A stretch of DNA of 64,000 nucleotides, from assembly GCF_014195585.1 (NCBI RefSeq), contig NZ_JACICA010000002.1, positions 248,001-312,000 of the forward strand, given 5' to 3'. Made by a program: the position numbers and the translations under genes. The notes under the pieces are model-generated. The model searched no databases, was not told where the DNA came from, and saw only the letters and a program-made list of their open reading frames with translations. Source of the DNA: Alloprevotella rava (GTDB lineage Bacteria; Bacteroidota; Bacteroidia; Bacteroidales; Bacteroidaceae). Positions 36,061 to 43,877 of the stretch are shown piece by piece (positions within the stretch are counted from its first letter, which is position 1; every line of letters begins with the position of its first letter).

Positions 36061-36442
36061 ATTTTTCATTTTGCCTTGAAAAGCTAAAAATAGCCCTATT
36101 TGGGTAATGCTTCAAATAGGCGTTATTTCCAACCGCAGGCAAAGAAGTTGGATTTTGAGCCATTCTCGAGGCTGTAGACTGCGAAGCGAGTTGACAATCA
36201 TAAAGAAGCAGAATAGCAAAAACATGGAAAAAACCTTGAAGAAGGGAGTGATTTTACCAGAGTTTATACTATTTTTGTCCTTCGTCTGATTTTCCTGTTT
36301 TTTGGTATATATACCATCTTCCATGGAAACAGACCTATACAAAGATAAGTACACACTCGCTCATAAGTTGCCGCAGAATGGCAGCTTGTAGCTTCGGTGT
36401 ATGCTTCCATACCCTGTTTTTATCCTAATCAATAAAAGATAT

Positions 36443-38299
36443 ATGCAACGTAAAAAACTTGTTTCCTTTTTGTTCTGCCTCGCCCTGCTGTGCACAGGTT
36501 TTATGCCCGCAGCAGCACAAAGTAGCAACACATTAACCTACGGGGCTTACGAGTCAGGGCCTACTACAACGTGGGGCACCAAAAGAATCGAAAACTATGG
36601 AGTAGCTATGCTGCTCAAAGATCCGGCACTCGTGGGGCTCACCATCACCCGCCTGCGCATTCCTTTTGCAGACGATGCCGAGAATCTCTCCAAGGGAGCT
36701 GTTTTCCTCAGTAAGAAACTAAATGTGAACAACAGTCAGAATGTGGCCGATGTGCTGGTCGACAGTTTCGCCATCCAGGCTGGCTGGGTCGATGTCACAC
36801 TCTCCCAACCCTACACCATTACGGAGGAGGGCATTTATGCTGGCTACACCTTCAACGTTGATAAGACTTCCAATAATCCTATTGTTACTGTCAACCAACC
36901 GTCGGAGGAAAATCTATGGGTATTTACGGGGCGCACTTTCCGCGTATGGAAAAAGAAAAGCGCATTCCTGAGAAAGTCATTGGCCATGCAGGTCATTCTG
37001 ACAGGAGCAGCCCCCAACGCTGCTGGTGTGTCTTTTGCAGACAATATCACGCAGCTTGGAGCTCAACCGGAAGTAGAGCTTAGCATCCACAACCATGGGA
37101 CATCCGCTATCAGCTCTGTTGACTATACCTATGAAATTAACGGCATCAGCAATTCGGCCCATCAAGAGTTTAGCACCCCTATACCGGTACACTTCGGCCG
37201 CACTGCAAACTTCAACATCACCCTGCCACAAATGACCCAGAAAGGCATTTGCCCGCTCACAGTTACCATCAATAAAGTCAACAATCAAGCCAATCAAGGA
37301 AAGCTTCCTTCCGCCACGCAGAATATGAATGTCTATACTTCCATACCTAAAAAGCGCGCACTCGTGGAAGAGTACACTGGAACATGGTGTCCTTGGTGTC
37401 CGAAGGGATTTGTAAGCATGGAATTGCTGGCAAAAACTCTAAAGGAGGATTTCATTGGTGTGGCCTACCACGACCGCGACCCCATGGCATTTTCGCAGGA
37501 CTTCCCCATCTCCATCGGAGGTTTCCCCACGGCTTCCATTGACCGAGAGGAAAAAAACATTGATCCCTTCCACGGCAGATCTGGTTCAGGCTTCGGCATG
37601 AAAACTTTGGTGGAACAGAGAAACAAGAGATTCACACCGATGAACATCAGCGTGAAGGCTTACTTTACGGACGAGGCTGAAACACAAATCCAAGCGCAGT
37701 CCAGCACTTTCTCCACCCGCGATTTGGGTTATGCTAACTACCAAGTGGGCTATATTCTCGTGGCCAACGGTTTGACTGAAGCCGGCGACCCTTATCATCA
37801 AGACGGATGGGGGCAGAGAAACAATCTGGTGGGGGAAGGTAGTACTTTCCCGGAAGAAGAAATGAAACCGTTCACCAATGGTAGCTATCTCATCAAAGGC
37901 TTAACTTTCAATTTTGTGGCTTGCGACCGTTCCAGCAAGCACGGCATCGCTAGCAGCTTGCCCACTAAGATGACAGCAGATGTGGACTACACCCACAATT
38001 ACACTTTCAACCTCGACAAAGCAAAGAACCCCGCCAAATATCCCATCTATCAAAACAAAAAGATGTTGGAAGTGGTGGCCTTTATCGTTGACCCCACCAC
38101 CAACTACGTTATCAACGCTTGCAAGACAAAGGTTCAATCTTACGCTACACATACGGGCGTGAACGATGTGACTACTGCCGCCAACGAAACTCCTGTTGCT
38201 TACTACAGCGTAGACGGGAAACGCCTCAACGCTCCCCAAAAAGGTATGAACATCGTACGCCTCAGCAACGGCATATCTCGCAAAATCTTCATCAAGTAA
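36443..38299 (+). CDS. Omp28-like surface thioredoxin-fold protein, paralogue 3
   Basis: 618 residues with the same layout as paralogue 1: signal peptide (MQRKKLVSFLFCLALLCTG), N-terminal domain beginning LTYGAYESGPTTTWG, Ig-like linker, Omp28/thioredoxin-like domain with EEYTGTWCPWCPKGF (Cys316 and Cys319, so CPWC rather than CGWC) and AYHDRDPMAF, and the tail YSVDGKRLNAPQKGMNIVRL. The different residues between the cysteines imply a different redox potential from its sisters. Divergence is greatest in the middle of the protein, while the last 30 codons and the terminator are almost identical to paralogues 1 and 2. Confidence 0.82.
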   Translation: MQRKKLVSFLFCLALLCTGFMPAAAQSSNTLTYGAYESGPTTTWGTKRIENYGVAMLLKDPALVGLTITRLRIPFADDAENLSKGAVFLSKKLNVNNSQNVADVLVDSFAIQAGWVDVTLSQPYTITEEGIYAGYTFNVDKTSNNPIVTVNQPSEENLWVFTGRTFRVWKKKSAFLRKSLAMQVILTGAAPNAAGVSFADNITQLGAQPEVELSIHNHGTSAISSVDYTYEINGISNSAHQEFSTPIPVHFGRTANFNITLPQMTQKGICPLTVTINKVNNQANQGKLPSATQNMNVYTSIPKKRALVEEYTGTWCPWCPKGFVSMELLAKTLKEDFIGVAYHDRDPMAFSQDFPISIGGFPTASIDREEKNIDPFHGRSGSGFGMKTLVEQRNKRFTPMNISVKAYFTDEAETQIQAQSSTFSTRDLGYANYQVGYILVANGLTEAGDPYHQDGWGQRNNLVGEGSTFPEEEMKPFTNGSYLIKGLTFNFVACDRSSKHGIASSLPTKMTADVDYTHNYTFNLDKAKNPAKYPIYQNKKMLEVVAFIVDPTTNYVINACKTKVQSYATHTGVNDVTTAANETPVAYYSVDGKRLNAPQKGMNIVRLSNGISRKIFIK

Positions 38300-38331
38300 G
38301 TTGCACGCTTAGCAACCTGCTTTCTCTCATA

Positions 38332-38366
38332 GCGCCCAGCTCTCCCGCTTGGGCGCTTTTCTTTTG
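38332..38366 (+). terminator. Terminator after paralogue 3
   Basis: Third copy of the GCGCCCA/TGGGCGC hairpin, followed by ttttctttt. Confidence 0.8.
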
Positions 38367-38471
38367 TGCGAAAGGAGATGTACTTAGCAGCGTGGTGTTT
38401 CGTCTTCAAAAGAATCGGAGCAATAAGGTTGCTCCGCGCCACACGAAAGACACCCCACACTCCCCTGTGGT

Positions 38472-38511
38472 AGCCGAGCACTCCCCTTCATGGGGAGATG
38501 GAAAGGGCTTT
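38472..38511. repeat. GC-rich hairpin module
   Basis: gccgagcactccccttcatggggagatggaaagggct: same family as at 23292, 55116 and 59281, with a short ccccttcatgggg stem. Confidence 0.65.
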
Positions 38512-38546
38512 CTTATCAGTCCCTCTCTCCCTTTCGTTTCTCCATA

Positions 38547-38580
38547 CAAAAAGGCCACCCAACACTGCGTTGGGTGGCCT
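38547..38580 (-). terminator. Terminator of M16 protease gene
   Basis: aggccacccaac pairs with gttgggtggcct; on the minus strand a run of five T follows. It lies 40 nt past the protease stop. Confidence 0.85.
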
Positions 38581-38619
38581 GTGAAATATGTAGGGTCTGC
38601 TGACCCATTCGAGGTTTGC

Positions 38620-41493
38620 TTATTCTGTTTCGTGCAAGCTCTCCGGCATCATGATAATGGCGCACTTGTTACTCTGCTTGAGAAGCACGTTTTTAGCAAA
38701 GTTCTGAATGTCTTGGCTTGTTACGCCGTTCACTGCAGCCTCGTAACCCGTGCGTCCGTCTTGGTTCCAGAAAGTTTTAGCAGAGATAAGTCCTTGCCAG
38801 TATCCATTATTCTTTTGGCTTTCCTGGTATTCCTTAATCTCAAACTTCTTCACCTTGTCAAGTTCTTCGGCGGTCACGCCCTTTTCTGCAATCTCCTTGA
38901 TAGCTTCATTCATAAGCTGAAGCGCCTGGTCCACATTGGCAGGCTTCACAGGGCAGTAAAGCTGAACAGAATACTGCGGGTGGAAGCCATAGCTTGCGTT
39001 AGCACCAGCCTGCGTACTGTAGGCGATGTTAGCCTTTTCGCGGACACTCTGGAGTACGCGGTCATCGAGCACAGAACCAAAGGCGTTGATAATTTGCGCC
39101 TCTTTGAGCGAGTAGGGGTGGCTACCGTGGTAGAGGATAACGATGTTAGCCTTCGGTGTTTCCATACTGCGCACAAACTTGTTGGTCACCTGGCCTTTCA
39201 CAAGTTCGAGTTTCGGATCGCGGCGTACTTCCTTTTTCTTAGCAGCTGGGATAGACGCGAGATAAAGTTCGCAGAATTGTTTCAGAGAATCAACATCTAC
39301 GTTACCAGTAAAGAAGAACGTGAAATCAGACGGGCTGTTGAAACGCTCACGATAAATCTTCTGCATCAGCTGATAGTCGTAGAGAGCGAAGTCTGCCTTT
39401 TTCTGTTCCGTCGTGCGGATGCGCGCGTCGTGACCATAAATGGTTGTGCGGATAGAGTCAGAGAAAGCTGTTTCGGGAACCTTTTCAGCGTTCTCCAACT
39501 GCGTCTTCATGCTCAGCAAAGTATTGTTGTAGGCTTCGGGATCATTACCTATAGCTGTAAACTTGAGGTAGAGCATCTCGAAGAGCGTACGCAAATCCTT
39601 CGGAGTAGAGCTTCCGCCGAGACTTTCAGTATCGTTGTTGATAGATGAGCTTAGACTTGCCTGCTTGCCAGCCAAAGCTTTTTCCAACTCAGTCTGCTTG
39701 AAGTTGCCCAGACCTGTACCGTCCACGATGTCAGCAGCCAGCTGTGCGTTGACAAGTGTCTTGGGGTCCTTGATATTCAGTTCGTTCAGACCACCCGCAC
39801 TTTGTGCGCTCATGATTATCTGGCTCTCGTTGAAGTCCGTCTTCTTGAAATAAACCACTGCACCGTTAGAAAGCGTCCATTTAGTATAGCCGAAGTCAGC
39901 AGCTTCCTGCTTCTTCACGCTGCCAGCCTTGGGCAGTTTGGTGATGAGCGGTTCGTTCTTCACATTGTCCACATAGGCAGTGACATTTTCAGCCATACCT
40001 GCTTCAACGGCCGCCTTCATCTGTGCTTCAGTAGGAACTACCACGCCATCCTTTTCAGGATACATAGCGAGGAACACGAAGTTCGTGTCGGTGCGTGCCG
40101 TCAGTCCAGCCACCATCTGGCTAACCACAGGAGCGAGCTGCTTGGATGCGCGGAGCTGTTGTGAAATCATCTTGTAGAGGTTATACTCTGTTTCGATGCT
40201 GGGGATAGCGTTACCCTCGAGGAAGTGGCGGTAGTACTGCGGGATGTAGTAGCTACTCTTCTGCTTGTCGCGGTTGTTGTAAACGGCCTCCAAGTTGCTG
40301 AGGAATTCATCATCTGCGCGCATCAGCTCAGTCTCTGTAATACCGAATTTGTTAGCGCGTTTGATTTCCGCCATAACTGCCTTGACAGCTTCAGCGTCCT
40401 TACCGGGCTTCGGAACGATGTAAACGGACAATGCGTCACACGTCTTGGAGAGCAGATAAGTGCCGTAGTCCACTCCTGCCTGAACAAATGGGCAGTCGGG
40501 CTTTTGTGTCATTTCGCTGAAACGTTGGTTCAGAGCCGAAGTGGCCAGTGCAGTGAAATAGTTCTGCATCAGGAAATACTGAGAACCGCGCATGTTGCGA
40601 TCCATGGGTTCCGTCTTGAACATGATCTCCATCACGCCAACAGTCTGTTCCTTGTCCTTGTCGATAACATAGATAGGTTCGTTGTTGTCAGGCACAGGAT
40701 AGCTCTCATATTTAGCTTCGTTCTTCGGGTTGGGCAGGTCGGAGAAGAGTTTCTTAACCTTAGCCTCCATTTGAGCAGCGTCGAAGTCGCCCACCACTAC
40801 TATGCCCTGCAAGTCGGGGCGATACCATTTGCGGTAGTAGGCTTTGAGCTCCTCGGGCTTAAAGTTGTCCACCACGCTCATCAAACCAATTGGCATGCGC
40901 TTGCCGTAGCGTGAACCCGGATAGAGCTTCTCGAGGTTGCGGTTCAAGATGCGCTGACTGGCACTTGAGCGCAAACGCCACTCTTCGTGGATGATGCCGC
41001 GCTGCTTCTTGATTTCTTCCGGTGTGAGGAGCAAGTCGTGGCTCCAGTCGTGGAGGATGAGCAAGCAGCTGTCAAGGTTAGCCGGCGTCACGGGTACGTT
41101 GTCGATGTTGTACACCGTTTCGTCCGTACTGGTGTAGGCGTTGAGGTTCTCGCCAAACTTCACGCCGATTCTTTGCGTGTAGTTGATGATGCCGCTACCA
41201 GGGAAGTTGGTGGTTCCGCCAAAGGCCATGTGCTCCAAGAAGTGAGCCAGACCGCGCTGCGATTCCTCCTCCTGCACAGAACCCACCTTCTGCACGATGT
41301 AGAAGAAAGCCTGCTTCTCAGGAAGATTGTTGTGACGGATGTAATAGGTCATGCCATTGGGCAGGACACCCATGCGAACTGCCGGATCAATAGGCAGCTG
41401 CGGGATTTGCTGGATTTGCTGTGCAAAAACCTGCATCGCGGGCAAGAGAGCCAGCGTCAGCAGGAATAGCAAGGTTTTTTTGAACTGTTTCAT
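38620..41493 (-). CDS. M16-family zinc metalloprotease (insulinase/PqqL type), exported
   Basis: 957 residues with a signal peptide cleaved near VFAQ. Two tandem M16 units: the first (about 40-480) has the inverted zinc motif HFLEH (84-88; His84, Glu87, His88) and a downstream ENLNAYTSTDETVY segment supplying the third ligand; the second (about 530-957) lacks the motif and closes the chamber. Such fused proteases degrade small peptides in the periplasm. The N-terminal glutamine/proline stretch after the signal is typical of Bacteroidota members. A TACATTTG -7-like box lies upstream on the minus strand (41561-41554). It converges with the Omp28 paralogues but has its own terminator. Confidence 0.93.
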   Translation of the reverse strand: MKQFKKTLLFLLTLALLPAMQVFAQQIQQIPQLPIDPAVRMGVLPNGMTYYIRHNNLPEKQAFFYIVQKVGSVQEEESQRGLAHFLEHMAFGGTTNFPGSGIINYTQRIGVKFGENLNAYTSTDETVYNIDNVPVTPANLDSCLLILHDWSHDLLLTPEEIKKQRGIIHEEWRLRSSASQRILNRNLEKLYPGSRYGKRMPIGLMSVVDNFKPEELKAYYRKWYRPDLQGIVVVGDFDAAQMEAKVKKLFSDLPNPKNEAKYESYPVPDNNEPIYVIDKDKEQTVGVMEIMFKTEPMDRNMRGSQYFLMQNYFTALATSALNQRFSEMTQKPDCPFVQAGVDYGTYLLSKTCDALSVYIVPKPGKDAEAVKAVMAEIKRANKFGITETELMRADDEFLSNLEAVYNNRDKQKSSYYIPQYYRHFLEGNAIPSIETEYNLYKMISQQLRASKQLAPVVSQMVAGLTARTDTNFVFLAMYPEKDGVVVPTEAQMKAAVEAGMAENVTAYVDNVKNEPLITKLPKAGSVKKQEAADFGYTKWTLSNGAVVYFKKTDFNESQIIMSAQSAGGLNELNIKDPKTLVNAQLAADIVDGTGLGNFKQTELEKALAGKQASLSSSINNDTESLGGSSTPKDLRTLFEMLYLKFTAIGNDPEAYNNTLLSMKTQLENAEKVPETAFSDSIRTTIYGHDARIRTTEQKKADFALYDYQLMQKIYRERFNSPSDFTFFFTGNVDVDSLKQFCELYLASIPAAKKKEVRRDPKLELVKGQVTNKFVRSMETPKANIVILYHGSHPYSLKEAQIINAFGSVLDDRVLQSVREKANIAYSTQAGANASYGFHPQYSVQLYCPVKPANVDQALQLMNEAIKEIAEKGVTAEELDKVKKFEIKEYQESQKNNGYWQGLISAKTFWNQDGRTGYEAAVNGVTSQDIQNFAKNVLLKQSNKCAIIMMPESLHETE

Positions 41494-41754
41494 CAGTCGT
41501 TGGATTTATGAATTAAAAGAATTGTATTGTATCTATTACAGTATTGTATAATGCAAATGTAAGACATATTCCGCATATCTACACAGATTCATAACAAATT
41601 TTAAGCTACAATAAATGCAAAGAAAAACTCACACATAGTCCTGTATTTGTCCCTCCTTTCCGTTAGCGGCGCGAAAAGACCTGCGCGAGCATAGCTTTTA
41701 GCAACACTTTCAACCGCTTATTTTGTAGCCGATTTCTTTACACTCACGTTTTCT

Positions 41755-42085
41755 CACTTACACTCCCATTTTTCTGCATCTTTGAGAAACTGACTTTTTC
41801 TTCAAAACATATTGAGCAGCACTCTCACAAAAATTCTCCATTTTCTCCGTTCAACTTGTCGTTTTCTCCTTTTTGCTAAAAATTTTGAGCAGAATTGCCC
41901 GTTTTTAGGCTAAAGAGGCTCGTCAATACAATAAGGATGTCGGCGGACAGAATAAGGCTATCGGCCGACACAATAAGGATGCCAGCGGACAGCCTTATTG
42001 TATCCACGAATCCGAGGTTTGCTCCGATTCACACATACGGAAGCGCGCTCAGTTTTGAGCCACTGACGGAGGCATAGAATAAGAA
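41755..42085. repeat. Composite intergenic element type B, copy 1
   Basis: Matches 60630-60985 in the same orientation. Order: an AT-rich segment with repeated ctccattttctcc and cgttttctccttttt, then the 21-bp array (41928-42001), then gagccact with gcatagaataagaa and ctatttgaca. Similarity is patchy but collinear. Confidence 0.7.
41928..42001. repeat. 21-bp-period array, locus 6
   Basis: Three AATAAGG units, then one CCTTATT unit, with cores GTCGGCGGAC, ATCGGCCGAC and GCCAGCGGAC. Confidence 0.85.
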
Positions 42086-42286
42086 TCTATTTGACAAAGT
42101 AAGGCGCTCGCTTCCCTCCCTTTAGACGGTTCTTGCAAAGGTCTGAGAGAGGGGTGGAAGAAAGGACTGTGGCAACCGCTATGAGCAAGCTGGTGAAGAT
42201 TAAGTGTTGCTAAAAGGCTCGATTGCTTTTGCTTTCCCCGCTGTAAGGGTTATCTTTGCTTTCTTAAAGCAAGAAAATAGAGCGGA

Positions 42287-43795
42287 ATGAGTATAACACG
42301 ATTGGCGCGCCCGTTTTTCCAACACCGTTTGAAAGCGATAGCGCGCTATGCCACAGATGCGGAAGAAATCCAACGAAAGGTGCTGAAACGCCTGCTGCGC
42401 GAAGCGGCCCAGACGGCCTATGGGCGTGACCATGGGTTTGGCGAAATCCGTTCCTACGAGGAGTTTTCCCACGCCGTTCCCGTGAACACCTACGAAGAGC
42501 TCAAAGGCTTCATCGACCGCATGCGCCATGGTGAGCGCGATGTGCTTTGGAAGGGTGGTGTGGAATGGTATGCCAAATCGAGTGGTACTACCAATGACAA
42601 ATCTAAGTTTATTCCCGTTTCCTCCGACGGACTTCGCGACACGCACTATGCAGGTGGCACCGACGCGGTGGCGCTCTATCTGCAAAACAATCCCGAGAGC
42701 CGACTCTTTGATGGGCGCGCCCTCATTTTGGGCGGTAGCCATCAGTCGAACTATAACCTCCCCGGCTCGCTCGTTGGGGACTTGAGCGCCATTCTGATTG
42801 AGAACATCAATCCCGTGGTTAATCTTTTTCGTGTCCCCAAGAAGCGCGTGGCGCTGTTGAGTGACTTTGAGGAGAAGCGCGACCTCATCGCGCGAGAGGC
42901 ACTACGGAAGAACGTGACGAATTTGTCGGGTGTGCCGTCATGGATGATGGGTGTCATCACGCGCGTCCTCGAACTCAGCGGCAAACAATACCTCGACGAG
43001 GTGTGGCCCAATCTGGAAGTGTTCTTCCACGGCGGTATTGCCTTCACGCCCTACCGCGAACTGTATCGCAGTTTGATACGCAGCCCGCGGATGCACTATA
43101 TGGAAACCTACAACGCCTCCGAGGGCTTCTTCGGTTTGCAAAGCGACCTGGCAGATCCAGCCATGCTGCTGATGCTCGACTATGGTGTGTTCTACGAGTT
43201 CATACCGCTGGAGGACGTTGGGAAGGAGCAGCCGCAGGTTGTGCCCCTTTGGGAGGTGGAGACAAACCGCAACTACGCCATCGTCATTACCACGAGCTGC
43301 GGCTTGTGGCGCTACCAGATTGGCGACACTGTGCGCTTCACGCAGATAAGGCCCTATAAGTTCGTCATCTCTGGCCGCACCAAGAGTTTCATCAATGCCT
43401 TTGGCGAGGAACTCATTGTGGACAACGCCGAACAAGGACTGGCCGAAGCCTGCCAGCAGACAGGCGCACAGGTGAGAGAATACACGGCCGCCCCCGTCTT
43501 TATGGACGAAACGGGCAAGTGCCGCCACCAGTGGGTCATAGAGTTTACGAAGATGCCCGCCAACGTTGGGGAGTTTGCCACCATACTTGACCGCACGCTC
43601 CAGAACCTCAACAGCGACTACGAAGCCAAGCGACACAAGGACATCACCCTCCAACCCTTGGAAATCATAGTGGGGCGCACAAATCTCTTCCACGACTGGC
43701 TCAGTTCGAGAGGCAAACTCGGCGGGCAGCACAAGGTGCCGCGCCTGGCCAATAACCGCGCCATCATTGAAGAAGTGATAGCCTTGAACAAATGA
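42287..43795 (+). CDS. GH3-like adenylate-forming enzyme
   Basis: 502 residues over the full length of the GH3 family, best known from plant acyl-amino-acid synthetases for auxin and jasmonate. Visible motifs are the phosphate loop YAKSSGTTNDKSK (about 95-107), YNASEGFFGLQ, the ATP-binding LWRYQIGDTVRF, and SGRTKSFINAFGEEL at the hinge to the small C-terminal domain. It should activate a carboxylic acid with ATP and pass it to an amine or thiol. The bacterial substrate is unknown. It is followed by genes for an Ig-like lipoprotein and a DUF3108 protein in the same direction. Confidence 0.88.
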   Translation: MSITRLARPFFQHRLKAIARYATDAEEIQRKVLKRLLREAAQTAYGRDHGFGEIRSYEEFSHAVPVNTYEELKGFIDRMRHGERDVLWKGGVEWYAKSSGTTNDKSKFIPVSSDGLRDTHYAGGTDAVALYLQNNPESRLFDGRALILGGSHQSNYNLPGSLVGDLSAILIENINPVVNLFRVPKKRVALLSDFEEKRDLIAREALRKNVTNLSGVPSWMMGVITRVLELSGKQYLDEVWPNLEVFFHGGIAFTPYRELYRSLIRSPRMHYMETYNASEGFFGLQSDLADPAMLLMLDYGVFYEFIPLEDVGKEQPQVVPLWEVETNRNYAIVITTSCGLWRYQIGDTVRFTQIRPYKFVISGRTKSFINAFGEELIVDNAEQGLAEACQQTGAQVREYTAAPVFMDETGKCRHQWVIEFTKMPANVGEFATILDRTLQNLNSDYEAKRHKDITLQPLEIIVGRTNLFHDWLSSRGKLGGQHKVPRLANNRAIIEEVIALNK

Positions 43796-43808
43796 CCTTG
43801 AGTTGGGT

Positions 43809-43847
43809 CGTTCTCGGACTGCGCTGATTGATCCAACCAGTCTGAAT
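43809..43847. repeat. Degenerate TCCGAC-type sequence
   Basis: cgttctcggactg and ccaaccagtctgaat resemble two divergent units of the decamer family in the 82-bp gap. Support is weak. Confidence 0.3.
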
Positions 43848-43877
43848 ACAGATACAGTTACAAGAACCTGAAAGTTT

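Larger units (their letters stand above)
35699..36442. other. Gene-free interval between paralogues 2 and 3
   Basis: It contains the terminator of paralogue 2, 21-bp array locus 5, a segment with ttgagccattctcga that recurs beside loci 6 and 8, and a region (about 36230-36442) resembling the promoter and leader of paralogue 2. No gene. Confidence 0.65.
41494..42286. other. Gene-free interval with composite element type B
   Basis: No gene visible. It holds the likely promoter of the M16 gene on its left and the type B composite element (about 41755-42085). Confidence 0.65.

Noticed and set aside
36274-36304. Promoter for Omp28 paralogue 3
   Set aside because: The TTTG box is kept but the -7 position reads GTTTTTTG rather than TAnnTTTG; too weak to call as a promoter feature.
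38119-39648. 509-codon plus-strand open frame
   Set aside because: Lies antisense to the M16 protease and overlaps the end of Omp28 paralogue 3; the two real genes have clear domains and the frame shows none.
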